A stretch of DNA of 42,184 nt from contig JAITPN010000013.1 of NCBI GenBank assembly GCA_031289415.1, positions 1 through 42,184 of the forward strand, read 5' to 3'. Both the position numbers and the translations under genes were made by a program. Source of the stretch: Prevotellaceae bacterium (GTDB taxonomy: Bacteria; Bacteroidota; Bacteroidia; Bacteroidales; UBA932). Shown here piece by piece: positions 1 through 10,042 of this stretch. The notes under the pieces were generated by a model. It did no database searches and was not told the origin of the DNA. It saw only the letters and a list, made by a program, of their open reading frames with translations. Position 1 is the stretch's first letter. Every line of letters starts with the position of its first letter.

Positions 1-4
1 TCTA

Positions 5-51
5 CCGCAGGTCGTTGACCTGCGGTTATGAAAATTGAGCCCATTCGGGCT
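5..51 (+). repeat. Palindromic intergenic repeat, family A (copy 1)
   Basis: A perfect 9-bp stem with a 3-base loop (5-13 and 17-25) is followed by TTATGAAAAT and a second hairpin, AGCCC/GGGCT (38-42 and 47-51). The same two-hairpin module occurs inverted at 18993-19039, and its first hairpin plus spacer recurs in direct orientation at 19138-19168. Three copies, all outside genes, mark it as a dispersed REP-like palindromic repeat rather than a terminator for one gene. Confidence 0.75.
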
Positions 52-61
52 AATAGGTACC

Positions 62-146
62 CGCTCGCGCGGATTTGTAATCCGTGCGTTGCTTAATAAA
101 GAGAAAGATATGAAAAAGGCGCACGGATTGCAAATCCGCGCGAGCG
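62..146. repeat. Long inverted repeat, 27-bp arms (family B, copy 1)
   Basis: Arms 62-88 and 120-146 are reverse complements over 27 bases with one mismatch, around a 31-base loop. Each arm has its own small palindrome, GGATTTGTAATCC or close to it. The arm is followed by tracts of the form TTCAACGATT at about 150-187. A diverged copy with the same order (inverted repeat, then CAAC tract) lies at 14128-14270, so the two parts probably move or persist together. No ORF lies inside, so any mobility would need an outside enzyme. Confidence 0.7.
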
Positions 147-203
147 AGTTTAACGATTTAACGAAATAAACAGTTCAACGATTAAACTCTAACATACATT
201 CCA

Positions 204-3200
204 TTAATCAATCACCAAGTTGGTGGACAGTTTACCTGCCTTCAATACATACCATCCTGTGCGCAAGCCCCACAGGTCTATGATGGTTTCCCGCGATCCG
301 CAAGCATATTGGCGCACCATCGCCCCGATAGAGTTATACAACTCTATGGTTTTAACGGTCTGCCATTCGGGATTGACGACTGTGGCGGAGGTGTTCGTCG
401 GATTCGGATACACCATCAGGGCGGAGATGTGCATCTGTCCGTCGTAGTAGAACGGACAGACAGACAGCCGCAGCCCGTCCTCGGTGGTCAGGTATGCGCT
501 GTACCAGCCTTTCTCCGGCTGATACAGGTACGGATGGTTGTCGCCGTATTCTGTGAGCAGGACGTCGTCCTTGACCCATTCGTACTTACGGAACACATAA
601 CCGCCGTTGTTTGCCGGATTCAGGTTCACCGCCAGCACATCGTTCCAGTATGGACGGATGATGTCTGAGTTGTACGGTATCATGACGGTGATTTTGTATG
701 CTATCGTAGTGATGCTGTCGGCTCCTACGGAATATACTGTCAGGGTTGCCGTGCCGGGGTTGTCAAAGGTCTTCGGCAAGGTAGCCGGAAGACTGTCTAA
801 GGTGTAATGCACATATCCGCCCGAAGAAGGAACTGTAGTTACCTGCAATATCTTGTCGCAGGACAACGCCAAGGTATAGTCCGTTGTCTCGGGGCTGAAT
901 GTCGGACTTAAAGCGCCGTCTGCCGTCAGGTCTTTGAGTTTGGCATTGATGCTTACCTCCAGATCAATTGTACCGTTCGCCGGTAAATACTCAGGATTTC
1001 CACTGTCGTATATCGCCGGATAGCTTTGGATTCCTGCCCGCGGCGCGATGCGCGTACCCGGCGTATTCCATGCGTATCCCTCAGGTAGCGGCACGTCGCC
1101 TACGGTCATGCCGGCGACATATTCCACCGGTATGGTCAGCGGTGTGAACGTGCTTGAGGCGTTGGGCAGTACTATCAGCGTATCGGTAAGTCCGGCGGCT
1201 GTGCAGCCTGAGGCGTCCGTGATGCCGGTCAGCCTGAAGGTGTAAGTCCCCACCAGCGCCGCCGTCGGCGCAATGTCGGCTACCGTTACCGCCGTTACGG
1301 CGTCGGCGTCGTCGAACGTCCGCGTCATGTTGTCCTCCGCGCCGTCATGACGCCACGTGATGTCATAGCTGTACGTGAATGCCGGTTTACCTGCGGCGAC
1401 GAAATGTACACTGTCGCTCACCGTTACCGTGTCTTCTTTCACGAAGACCGTCGGCAGCGGGTTTACCGTAACGGAGAATGTTTTTGTTACACCCTCGCAG
1501 CCGTTGCGTGTCGGCGTTACCTGAATTTTCAGGATGATAGGCAGCGTCGTGTTGTTATGGATTTCGGCAGCGTCGATGACTGCCGTGTTGCCCGATGCAG
1601 GCAAGCCTACATCAATACCGTTTTCTATCGTCCAACTGAATGTGGTATTACCCAGTGTATTGAGCGTGTCGGAGAACGTAACGCTGAAGGGCTCGCCGCT
1701 GCAGAGCGTACGGTCGGCTTCCTGCTGCACGTATGCCAGCGCCTTGACCGGCACAGGCAGCGCGTCGATGCTGATGCAGCCGTTGGGGCGTTTGATTGCC
1801 AAGCGGTAGCGCAGCGTGGTGTCGTTCCATACAGGGTAATTCTCCTCATCGTAGTTGAACACCGTTGGGGTGATGCTGTCGTGGCTCAGGTGTAGCGACG
1901 GCGTGTATTTATATGTATAGCCGCGGATGGGCAACTCGCCTATCGTGGCGCTGTCCGCCGTCTGGCAGATGGGATCGACGATAGCGGAAATTTTGTATAT
2001 CGGGACGGGCACGCGGATAGTATCCTCCGCCGTAAGGTATGGATTGTGTGCGCCGCCGGTGGTGTTGTCCTTTCGGAGCACTAAGAAAAGGTTGCAGGCG
2101 TCTTCGATGTATTGCACGTCGGCGCTGATGCGGAACGCTACGCTGTCGTTGTTGAGAATGTTATTGACGGTCAAATCGCTGACGACGTTAGTCAGGGGCA
2201 CGTAGTTCACGCCGTCGAAATAGCACCAGTCTATCGCCACGCGGTCTGCGTCCGTGTCGCCGAAGTTCACTAACTTGCCGTCCACCGTTACGCGCTCGGA
2301 GTTCGGGTCGTTGTAGTAGCTGTTCGCCTCTATGAGGTTCGAGAATTTTACTTGTATATTTTTCAGTGATACGCTGATTGCTTCGTAATGTTCGCCAAAT
2401 TCAAATATCGGGCAGGATTCACCGTTACAGGTAAGTTCGATGATTTTACCGGTGCGCACGTAGATGTAGGAACTGTCCATGCTCCACGGATTGACAGGTT
2501 TTAGTACCAAGTTGATGTTATAAGTCTGCCAAGGCGGGGAAATCGGCGTGGCAGGCAGGTCGGCGCTCAGGCGGCGACCGCTCTGGGTAAATGCCAAGCC
2601 GGATATAACGCTGTCTAACATCAGGTTTTCAGGAAGCGTAATAAGCGCTTTCATGCCGACTTCGGCGGGGGCTGTTTGTGCGAGTGTGCCGGTGAGAATC
2701 ATCCTGTCGTCGCCCGGTAGCGGACTTTGCGTGAGGTAGAGGTTTTGGATAAAGTAGTCGGGCGGCAACGACAATCCTGCAATGCTAATCTGCTTACTGT
2801 TGTAGTTTTTGATTCTCTCCGCCCCGCAGTCGCTCTCGCCGACGAAGTCCACAGACAGTAGCGTGTAGTTCTCTATGCCGCACGTGGTTTTAAGGCGGAA
2901 GTCCACGTAGGCTACCTCCCCGGATGTGCCGTAGGCGGTCAGTTTGTCGGTGGCGCTCAGCCTTATGTCAAGGTTACGCCCTACTTGCGCGACGCTTTGC
3001 ACCGGTATCCATACCGGGCTTGTGCCGAAGCGAACCCTTGCCGGTACGGTGGTGTCATAGTCAAAGCCCGCAGGCAGCGTGGTGTGCAGGCGTAAATTGG
3101 ACACTTCGGCGCTCAGGTTGTTCCGAAACATTGCCGTGAAGCCTACCGTGTCGCAAAAACGGTTCTTGTTGTCCGGTTCGTTGGGGCGGTGCGTCAACAG

Positions 3201-6200
3201 TCCGCTGAAATCTACTTGCGGAGGGGTGAAATTCAAGGTCGTTTGTATTTGATTATAAATGGGCATTCCGCTTGAATTGTAATTGCTGAAAGATTGATAG
3301 GGGTCTGTCGGATAATCAATCTTTGACATGGCAAACTTCACAGGGAAACTTGGCGATCCGCTGCAAATGTTATAGGTACATTGTAGCTTGTATTGCTTGG
3401 GTGAAACGACTTCAATATTTCCGAGTTTAACCCAATAGTAGGTTTCGCCGCCCGCGCCTGTATAAGCCATAAAATCTCCGGCATTGGCGATGTCGGCAAT
3501 CACCGCGTTTGTGACGGCGTCTATTAATTTATAGGGAGTAACGCCGTCAGGTACTTCAAACGCCATCCATGAATTGGGTAACTCCGGATCAGACCAGTTG
3601 CTTGTATTTGTAAGCGTAAGAGTCCATTCCGCAATATTGGGTGTTGGCGTTTGCGTAGAAGCGGCGCTTCGTAGCGTGTAGCTATAATATTTTCCCTCTC
3701 CATAGTTCATACCGATATTTTCATTGGTATGACTTATTAATTTAGGCTGTTCGGAAGTGGAATATGCATATTGTGAGAATGTGGTTTGCACATAATCGGA
3801 AATGCCTATTACAGCGCTACGGTGTAAGTTTATAGATTCCCATTGGAATGTAAGATAATAACCTATATAATACTGAGTTGCTACCATGGCGTCTAAAAGC
3901 GGATCAATATCAACAATTGTATACCCATTGTTATAGCTAACCGTATATTCACTTGTGTCCAAAAGTCTGTCGAATTCATTACCCAAATGTTGCGTCATTA
4001 GACGAAGGTCTATCCCGTTGATACGAATCAATGAATTGATTTTAACTTGAATTCTGCTAAAATTATCTGCCGTAGGACGATACTCTCCTGCTGTAAGATT
4101 ACTATACCAGAAGGAATACTCCTTTGAACCACAATACCAAGAAGATTGATAATTAATATCGTTTTCATAATAGAAACGTCCAGATATATTGGGAGAAGAC
4201 GATACTTCCGTTAACTCCTGCCGCTCACACTTAAACTGGACGTCATAGAGAGGGACACAAGTATAGGAAGAGCCGTTGCTCACCCTCACCACTTCTGCCG
4301 TAACAGGTGTAGAAATACTAGCTATATCTTCCGGTAAATTGTTATTTGTTCTCAAATAGAAAACCACCTCAATGGAGTCGCCTGCTTCGGGTGTAATGCC
4401 GTTATTGTTTAATAGCGGCGCAATATTCGCCTGTAACGAATGGATTCGAGTTGCGGCTACAAATCCGGTTGTGATGGAATCTGCCGGAATGGCAATCGAA
4501 ATGGGAACAGCCGGAGCAGCCGCTTTTTTGACTATAATTTCTCCCGGATAGTCCCGCCCCGGTTCTTTTTCCAAATAATAAGCAGTAGGACTGGTAGAGG
4601 ACGGATTACTATACGAAAAACGAACATTAAGCCGGTCGGTAGCTACATCAATAGACGGATTGTGCACCACTGTTTTTACATCAAATTGTACATTGTCGTA
4701 CGGATAAGCCACATGCACATTGGCTCCCGCCGCTTTGGTAATCCGCGCCGATTTAGTAATGTCGGTGTATCCGAAAGTGGTACGTTCTGCTGCGAAATGG
4801 GTCAACTCTATGTCGTCGCAAGCCGTCATTGTGGCATAAGGAACGCTTCTGCTTATACAGCCCCACTTGTAGGTGGGCGCTACATTGCCATAGAGAAGAT
4901 GGTTCTCTACCGATACTATTTTGTCCGGGTCGCTCGCGCCGTTGGCTTTGACAGCTACCGTAATGGTATAGTTAGAGATAGCTATCCTGTTGGTAATTAT
5001 TATATTCCGGCTGTCAATCACTTCAATTAACCCTGCCTCTACATCGGTATTATTAATTCTTACAGGATTTGCCACGCTGGGGTCATAGTCCAACCCATCG
5101 GGTAAAGTAACCTTCACCTTATACGTACTGTTATAAGGCGGAGTAATAGATTGCTCGGCTATAAAATGAGCGTTTGAATAGAAATTGTCGAAAAAGTCAC
5201 TGCCATGAATATTGAAAGACAGCGTAGTAGCTTCATTCACAGCGAGTAATGATTTCCCCATCATTACTTTATGCAATAGAGAATAGTTCCATTTTGAAGT
5301 ACTCAACATAGGAACCTCAACATACTTTTCCGTATCGCATGCATCTTTAAAAGATATGTCAAAACTATAAGTATCCATGCCTGAAAAAAGCTGCGGACGG
5401 CAAACTGTGTCTGTAATATGGTCGAAATTCACATTCCATACAACGGTTATATAAAAAAGGACGCTGGTCGGAATATCATTGTACATCCCGTCGCCGTCGT
5501 TATCAGTCAATCCGCGCGCTGTGTAATAAGTCGAAAGCGCCGGGTTATTGAGTTGGCTGAAGTCTATTTTCCATTTCTTTGTCGCGCCGTATTGTACCAA
5601 AGGAATAAATACCGTATCGTTTCCATTCTTTATCGGCATGCCTAAAGCGTTGGTAAAATAGGCGCTGAAATAGTCGCCATAACTATATACAGTGTCAGCA
5701 ACAGGCCAGCCGCCAATATAGACATTGGCATAAAAATCTCGGAGCATCGCTAAAAACGGCGAGTCATTGCGAATTTCATAAGTAAAAGTGCCTTTTTGAG
5801 CTAACCCGACAGGGTAAACGATGGTGTTTTCTAATAAGGTAACATTCGGGGAATATTCCTGCGGAATCATGATCAACTCTGCATTAGCTGCCGAAGCGGG
5901 AAGTGGGTCGCAGTACGTAACGCCGTCGCCATAGCTCGTGATGTAGTTCATAACACCTGCGGCACATTTATTCAATACTACGGTTTCCCTTATATAGATT
6001 TTTGCATTCTCCCGCAACTGTTGTCCGGCATAGCCTAAAGGCGCGAATGTATTGGCGCGCGTAATATTATAGACGTATTTATCGGGTTGCGAAGCGTCCA
6101 AGCCGGAGGCGGTAATATCCGTCCATGGTCCTGTGGCGGAAGTAGCTACCTCAATATTGGTAATGGTAATACCGCTTTTATCCGTGCAGTGGGCATTAAT

Positions 6201-6761
6201 CTGCAGGTTGTTTACATACGCATTAAGTCCGGTTTGCGTAATTTCCAATATGCGTAGTACGCGCGTCCTTAAATACACGTCTATGCTTTCCGGATTCGGC
6301 ATAGTCAAAGACGGTTCGTAGAAGTTATCAATGCTCGTGGTTTGTTTCGTAGCCAACGAAGTCGTTGCCGAAGCGTTGGCATAGGCGGCGTATCTGATTA
6401 CGCGCTGTGCGGCGGCAGTCGCAGTGGCGGCGTTGCACAGCGCTTTTACCTGCACATTTATGGTGGTATTGGTATTTACCGGTATGTTTACGGCTATGCG
6501 CCCCTGCTTTTTGTCGCCGGAGAGCGAAGCGCCTATAAAGCCGGGGGTGGTAGTCAGGAGTTCGAAACCGTCGGGTACGGTTACAAGCAATTCCGCGGCA
6601 GGGTAAGCCGTACTGGAGTAGAACGAAACAGGGAACAGCAAGGAATCGCCCATGGGAACTACATAGTCGGAGTGGCTGCCCACGTTCATGGAGAACTGTG
6701 CAGTGGCGGTGGTAAGGGACAGCAGCATGAAAGCTGTGAGTAAAAAGAATGATTTTTTCAT
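204..6761 (-). CDS. Giant T9SS-secreted surface protein with beta-sandwich repeats
   Basis: A 2185-residue exported protein. Residues 1-21 are a clear signal peptide ending TATA-QFS. The body is rich in Thr, Asn, Tyr and Pro and reads as a series of beta-sandwich segments resembling DUF11-like conserved repeats. An acidic stretch, DNDGDGMYND near residue 425, looks like a calcium-binding loop. A PKD/Ig-like segment lies at about 1680-1775 and a cadherin-like beta-sandwich at about 1934-2025. The last ~75 residues form a type A T9SS sorting domain: it begins VYPNPTN, continues ELYNSIGAMV and ends with G-W-Y-V-L-K. Such proteins cross the outer membrane through the type IX system and are often attached to the cell surface. 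No enzymatic domain is visible, so adhesion or a structural role is an inference. The gene stands alone on its strand, facing away from pgk. I found no convincing promoter box upstream. Confidence 0.9.
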   Translation of the reverse strand: MKKSFFLLTAFMLLSLTTATAQFSMNVGSHSDYVVPMGDSLLFPVSFYSSTAYPAAELLVTVPDGFELLTTTPGFIGASLSGDKKQGRIAVNIPVNTNTTINVQVKALCNAATATAAAQRVIRYAAYANASATTSLATKQTTSIDNFYEPSLTMPNPESIDVYLRTRVLRILEITQTGLNAYVNNLQINAHCTDKSGITITNIEVATSATGPWTDITASGLDASQPDKYVYNITRANTFAPLGYAGQQLRENAKIYIRETVVLNKCAAGVMNYITSYGDGVTYCDPLPASAANAELIMIPQEYSPNVTLLENTIVYPVGLAQKGTFTYEIRNDSPFLAMLRDFYANVYIGGWPVADTVYSYGDYFSAYFTNALGMPIKNGNDTVFIPLVQYGATKKWKIDFSQLNNPALSTYYTARGLTDNDGDGMYNDIPTSVLFYITVVWNVNFDHITDTVCRPQLFSGMDTYSFDISFKDACDTEKYVEVPMLSTSKWNYSLLHKVMMGKSLLAVNEATTLSFNIHGSDFFDNFYSNAHFIAEQSITPPYNSTYKVKVTLPDGLDYDPSVANPVRINNTDVEAGLIEVIDSRNIIITNRIAISNYTITVAVKANGASDPDKIVSVENHLLYGNVAPTYKWGCISRSVPYATMTACDDIELTHFAAERTTFGYTDITKSARITKAAGANVHVAYPYDNVQFDVKTVVHNPSIDVATDRLNVRFSYSNPSSTSPTAYYLEKEPGRDYPGEIIVKKAAAPAVPISIAIPADSITTGFVAATRIHSLQANIAPLLNNNGITPEAGDSIEVVFYLRTNNNLPEDIASISTPVTAEVVRVSNGSSYTCVPLYDVQFKCERQELTEVSSSPNISGRFYYENDINYQSSWYCGSKEYSFWYSNLTAGEYRPTADNFSRIQVKINSLIRINGIDLRLMTQHLGNEFDRLLDTSEYTVSYNNGYTIVDIDPLLDAMVATQYYIGYYLTFQWESINLHRSAVIGISDYVQTTFSQYAYSTSEQPKLISHTNENIGMNYGEGKYYSYTLRSAASTQTPTPNIAEWTLTLTNTSNWSDPELPNSWMAFEVPDGVTPYKLIDAVTNAVIADIANAGDFMAYTGAGGETYYWVKLGNIEVVSPKQYKLQCTYNICSGSPSFPVKFAMSKIDYPTDPYQSFSNYNSSGMPIYNQIQTTLNFTPPQVDFSGLLTHRPNEPDNKNRFCDTVGFTAMFRNNLSAEVSNLRLHTTLPAGFDYDTTVPARVRFGTSPVWIPVQSVAQVGRNLDIRLSATDKLTAYGTSGEVAYVDFRLKTTCGIENYTLLSVDFVGESDCGAERIKNYNSKQISIAGLSLPPDYFIQNLYLTQSPLPGDDRMILTGTLAQTAPAEVGMKALITLPENLMLDSVISGLAFTQSGRRLSADLPATPISPPWQTYNINLVLKPVNPWSMDSSYIYVRTGKIIELTCNGESCPIFEFGEHYEAISVSLKNIQVKFSNLIEANSYYNDPNSERVTVDGKLVNFGDTDADRVAIDWCYFDGVNYVPLTNVVSDLTVNNILNNDSVAFRISADVQYIEDACNLFLVLRKDNTTGGAHNPYLTAEDTIRVPVPIYKISAIVDPICQTADSATIGELPIRGYTYKYTPSLHLSHDSITPTVFNYDEENYPVWNDTTLRYRLAIKRPNGCISIDALPVPVKALAYVQQEADRTLCSGEPFSVTFSDTLNTLGNTTFSWTIENGIDVGLPASGNTAVIDAAEIHNNTTLPIILKIQVTPTRNGCEGVTKTFSVTVNPLPTVFVKEDTVTVSDSVHFVAAGKPAFTYSYDITWRHDGAEDNMTRTFDDADAVTAVTVADIAPTAALVGTYTFRLTGITDASGCTAAGLTDTLIVLPNASSTFTPLTIPVEYVAGMTVGDVPLPEGYAWNTPGTRIAPRAGIQSYPAIYDSGNPEYLPANGTIDLEVSINAKLKDLTADGALSPTFSPETTDYTLALSCDKILQVTTVPSSGGYVHYTLDSLPATLPKTFDNPGTATLTVYSVGADSITTIAYKITVMIPYNSDIIRPYWNDVLAVNLNPANNGGYVFRKYEWVKDDVLLTEYGDNHPYLYQPEKGWYSAYLTTEDGLRLSVCPFYYDGQMHISALMVYPNPTNTSATVVNPEWQTVKTIELYNSIGAMVRQYACGSRETIIDLWGLRTGWYVLKAGKLSTNLVID

Positions 6762-6847
6762 ATATGTATTTTTTAGCTTTTCTTGTTTAATATTTTTACA
6801 TCTAATACTTCCTATATTTATACTTCTTGCAAAAAAAATGCCAATTC

Positions 6848-6865
6848 GCCGGAGTCGCCTCCGGC
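6848..6865. repeat. GC-rich hairpin upstream of the giant gene
   Basis: GCCGGAG (6848-6854) pairs with CTCCGGC (6859-6865) around a 4-base loop, in the AT-rich divergent spacer between the T9SS gene and pgk. Neither strand has a gene ending here, so a terminator role is unlikely. It could be a 5'-UTR structure of the minus-strand gene or a stray palindrome. Confidence 0.5.
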
Positions 6866-6870
6866 TGTAC

Positions 6871-6909
6871 GTTTTTTAAGGTTTTTTAAGGGTTAGCCGG
6901 TTTTTTAAG
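6871..6909. repeat. Three direct repeats of GTTTTTTAAG
   Basis: The decamer occurs at 6871-6880, 6881-6890 and 6900-6909, immediately before the pgk promoter. The T-rich units could act as an upstream element or could be simple slippage. No function can be assigned. Confidence 0.5.
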
Positions 6910-6911
6910 AA

Positions 6912-6942
6912 TTGGATTATATGTAAAAAAATCGTATATTTG
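6912..6942 (+). promoter_or_regulatory. Promoter of the pgk operon
   Basis: TTG at 6912-6914 and TATATTTG at 6935-6942 are separated by 20 bases. This fits the Bacteroidota sigma-ABfr promoter (-33 TTG/TTTG, -7 TAnnTTTG). The pgk ATG follows 46 bases downstream. Confidence 0.8.
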
Positions 6943-6988
6943 TATTTTTATACCTAAGTTTTTTAATGTACGACAACTATAATTTAAA

Positions 6989-8257
6989 ATGTCTAAATAT
7001 ATGCAAACTATTGACACTTACAATTTCACAGGCAAACGTGCCATTATCCGTGTGGATTTTAATGTACCACTCAACGAACAATTTCAAATAACCGACGATA
7101 CACGTATCCGTGCGGCTATTCCAACTATTAAAAAAGTACTCGCAGGCGGCGGTTCGGCTATTATCATGTCGCATCTCGGTCGTCCCAAAGGCGTTACCGA
7201 CAAATATTCGTTACGTCATATTCTGAAAGCGGTAGAAAGCCGGTTGGGCGTTCCGGTGAAATTTGCCTCCGACTGCATGGGCGAAGAAGCGCGCGAACTG
7301 TCGAAAACGTTGAACCCGGGTGAAGCGTTGCTGCTCGAAAACCTGCGGTTCTATGCCGAAGAAGAAGGCAAACCCCGCGGCTTAGCCGACGATGCCGGCG
7401 ACGACGAAAAGAAAGCCGCCAAAGCCGCGCTGAAAGCGAAACAAAAAGATTTTACAAAACAACTTGCCTCATACGCCGACTGCTACATCAACGATGCTTT
7501 CGGCACGGCGCACCGCGCCCACGCTTCGACCGCACTGATTGCCGAATATTTCCCGAACGATAAAATGTTTGGCTACGTCATGGAAAGCGAAATAAAAGCA
7601 GTGGACAAAGTGCTTGAAGCGCCCGAACGCCCATTTACCGCCATCCTTGGCGGGTCAAAAGTGAGTTCGAAAATCACTATCATCGAACGGCTGTTGACTA
7701 AAGTGAATAACCTTGTGATTGGCGGAGGTATGAGTTTTACGTTTATCAAAGCGCAAGGCGGGAAAATCGGAAAATCAATCTGCGAAGACGACCAACTGCA
7801 GTTGGCGCTCGACATTTTGAAAAAAGCCGCCACGCTCGGCGTAAACATTTACCTGCCGACAGAAGTGGTCATTGCCGACGATTTTTCAGAAACGGCAAAT
7901 ACCAGAATCGCCGCCATCAATGCCATACCCGACGAGTGGGAAGGCGTAGATGCCGCGCCTGCTTCGATTGACCGGTGGCGCAACGTGCTGTTGGAATCAA
8001 AAACCATTTTGTGGAACGGTCCTGTGGGTGTGTTTGAGATTGCAAAATTCGCTAACGGCACAAAAGCCATAGCGCAAATTGTGGCTGAAGCCACTGCCCA
8101 AGGCGCTTATTCGCTGGTAGGCGGCGGCGATTCGGTAGCCGCAGTCAATCAAATGGGCTTTGCCGACAAAGTAAGTTATGTATCCACCGGCGGCGGCGCA
8201 TTGCTCGAATATATGGAAGGTGTTGAACTCCCCGGAGTGAAAGCCATTCGTCAATAA
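6989..8257 (+). CDS. pgk: Phosphoglycerate kinase
   Basis: A cytoplasmic glycolytic enzyme that transfers phosphate between 1,3-bisphosphoglycerate and ADP. The 422 residues contain the family signature RVDFNVPLN at 21-29, MSHLGRPKG in the N-terminal substrate domain, and the nucleotide-binding C-terminal glycine loops GGGDSVAAV and [12 protein letters not shown] Lys/Ala-rich insertion at about residues 130-155 ([16 protein letters not shown]) lengthens it over the roughly 390-residue norm; similar insertions are common in Bacteroidota. ATG at 6989 was chosen; an in-frame ATG four codons later is possible. It leads a co-oriented run with sppA only 21 bases downstream and has a strong promoter at 6912-6942. 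Confidence 0.97.
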   Translation: MSKYMQTIDTYNFTGKRAIIRVDFNVPLNEQFQITDDTRIRAAIPTIKKVLAGGGSAIIMSHLGRPKGVTDKYSLRHILKAVESRLGVPVKFASDCMGEEARELSKTLNPGEALLLENLRFYAEEEGKPRGLADDAGDDEKKAAKAALKAKQKDFTKQLASYADCYINDAFGTAHRAHASTALIAEYFPNDKMFGYVMESEIKAVDKVLEAPERPFTAILGGSKVSSKITIIERLLTKVNNLVIGGGMSFTFIKAQGGKIGKSICEDDQLQLALDILKKAATLGVNIYLPTEVVIADDFSETANTRIAAINAIPDEWEGVDAAPASIDRWRNVLLESKTILWNGPVGVFEIAKFANGTKAIAQIVAEATAQGAYSLVGGGDSVAAVNQMGFADKVSYVSTGGGALLEYMEGVELPGVKAIRQ

Positions 8258-8278
8258 TTTTTAACACATCAAAAGAGT

Positions 8279-10042
8279 ATGAAAAAATTTATTCTGACAT
8301 TTTTTGCTGCCTTGCTTGCTGTTATGGTCGGGTCGGTGTTGTCCATGTTTGTTTTTTTCGGTGCAATAGGCGCTATGCTGTCATTCACCAACCAGTCGGA
8401 GACTGTAGCGGTATCTTCCAACACGGTGTTGCGCATCATGCTCGACCGCCCTGTGCAGGAACGCGGCGGCGATATGCAACTCAACATGGGATTGAACAGT
8501 CTTTCGATAGGCTCAAACATCGGTTTAAACGACTTGCTGAAAGGCGTAAAACAAGCCGCTGTAGACCCGAAAATACAACTCATCTATATGAATTTGAGTG
8601 ATTTGTATATCGGCATAGGACATGCGGAAGAGTTGCGCAACGCCTTGTTACAGTTTAAAGAATCGGGGAAACCGATTATTGCTTATGCCGACAATTTTTC
8701 GCAAAAAGCATACTATCTTGCCTCGGTAGCCGACAAAATCTACCTCAATCCCTACGGCTCGCTAAACTTGAAAGGCTTAGGCGCAGAACTGACGTTTTAC
8801 AAAAAACTATTGGAAAAACTTGATGTCAATATGCAAATTTTCCGTCACGGAAAATATAAAAGCGCCATAGAACCCTATACGGCAGAAGAAATGAGCAGCG
8901 AAAACCGCGAACAAATCTTATCGTTCACCGGTTCGATATGGCAACATTGGCTGAATGGAATTGCCGCCGCCCGACAAATTGATGCGGCGCAGATACAACA
9001 GTTAGCCGACAACTACGACCTTTCGCTGGCTGCGTCGCCTACGGTGGCGCTCTCGCACAACCTGATTGACGGACTGCTGTATAAAGACCAGTTACTGCAA
9101 GAGTTGGTAAAGCTCACAGGCGCAGAAGACGAGCAAAGCCTGACAATGGTTGAGGTGGACAAATACGCCAAAACCGTATCGCCGAAAAGCATTGCAAAAG
9201 AACGTGTGGCGGTAGTGTATGCCGATGGGGCAATCGGTGCAGGAAAGTACGAATCGAACATCACCGACTGGCATTTTGCCAACGTGCTGCGCAAACTCCG
9301 TTACGACGAACAGGTGAAAGCCGTAGTGTTCCGCGTAAACTCACCCGGCGGACAGGTGCAGGCTTCCGAAATTATTGCGCGGGAACTGACCTTGCTCAAC
9401 GACGTTAAACCTGTGGTGGTATCCATGAGCAACTATGCCGCTTCGGGCGGCTATTGGATTTCGGCGCCGGCACGGACGATTGTAGCCAATCCTACGACGC
9501 TCACAGGATCTATCGGCGTATTCGGCGTAGTGCCCGATTATTCGAAAGGCATGCGCAACTATTTGGGATTGACGCACGATGTGGCAAAAACAGCGCAAGC
9601 CGCCGATTTCCCGACGGCAAACCGCCCGATGACAACGCTGGAAAGTAAAAAATTCCAAAGCATGATTGATACCATATACACGCAGTTTGTAACCAAAGTG
9701 GCGCATAGCCGCAACATGGGCGTGCAAGCGGTGGACGACATTGCGCAAGGGCGCGTGTGGACAGGCTTACAAGCTGTGCAAAACGGCTTGGTGGATGAAC
9801 TCGGCGGATTAGACCGCGCCATTGAAATTGCCGCCGAATATGCCGAACTCACAGACTACCGCATCACCGAACTGCCGGAACAAAAAGACCCGATGACCCA
9901 ACTCATGAGCCTAATCAAAGGGTCGGGCGTACAGGCAAATAACAAATTGATGCAAACATACAAACAATTGGAAAAACAAACAGAGCAGTGGCTGCACACG
10001 CAAGTGCTGGCGCGTATGCCCTACGAGGTGGATTTTGAATAA
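8279..10042 (+). CDS. sppA: Signal peptide peptidase SppA, long (67K) type
   Basis: A membrane-bound serine protease of family S49 that degrades leftover signal peptides in the envelope. The 587 residues start with one N-terminal membrane segment (about 5-35). Two tandem S49 domains follow, as in the long E. coli form. The catalytic dyad is visible: Lys194 in KYKSAIEPY of the first domain and Ser389 in NYAASGGYW of the second. The gene follows pgk by 21 bases. Its TAA stop at 10040-10042 is immediately followed, in the same frame, by the TTG start of the next gene, so only the stop codon separates the two proteins. In other Bacteroidota sppA often precedes lpxK; that neighbour is absent here. 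Confidence 0.95.
   Translation: MKKFILTFFAALLAVMVGSVLSMFVFFGAIGAMLSFTNQSETVAVSSNTVLRIMLDRPVQERGGDMQLNMGLNSLSIGSNIGLNDLLKGVKQAAVDPKIQLIYMNLSDLYIGIGHAEELRNALLQFKESGKPIIAYADNFSQKAYYLASVADKIYLNPYGSLNLKGLGAELTFYKKLLEKLDVNMQIFRHGKYKSAIEPYTAEEMSSENREQILSFTGSIWQHWLNGIAAARQIDAAQIQQLADNYDLSLAASPTVALSHNLIDGLLYKDQLLQELVKLTGAEDEQSLTMVEVDKYAKTVSPKSIAKERVAVVYADGAIGAGKYESNITDWHFANVLRKLRYDEQVKAVVFRVNSPGGQVQASEIIARELTLLNDVKPVVVSMSNYAASGGYWISAPARTIVANPTTLTGSIGVFGVVPDYSKGMRNYLGLTHDVAKTAQAADFPTANRPMTTLESKKFQSMIDTIYTQFVTKVAHSRNMGVQAVDDIAQGRVWTGLQAVQNGLVDELGGLDRAIEIAAEYAELTDYRITELPEQKDPMTQLMSLIKGSGVQANNKLMQTYKQLEKQTEQWLHTQVLARMPYEVDFE

Noticed and set aside
6848..6865. Rho-independent terminator
   Set aside because: No gene ends toward this hairpin on either strand; both neighbours start here and diverge.
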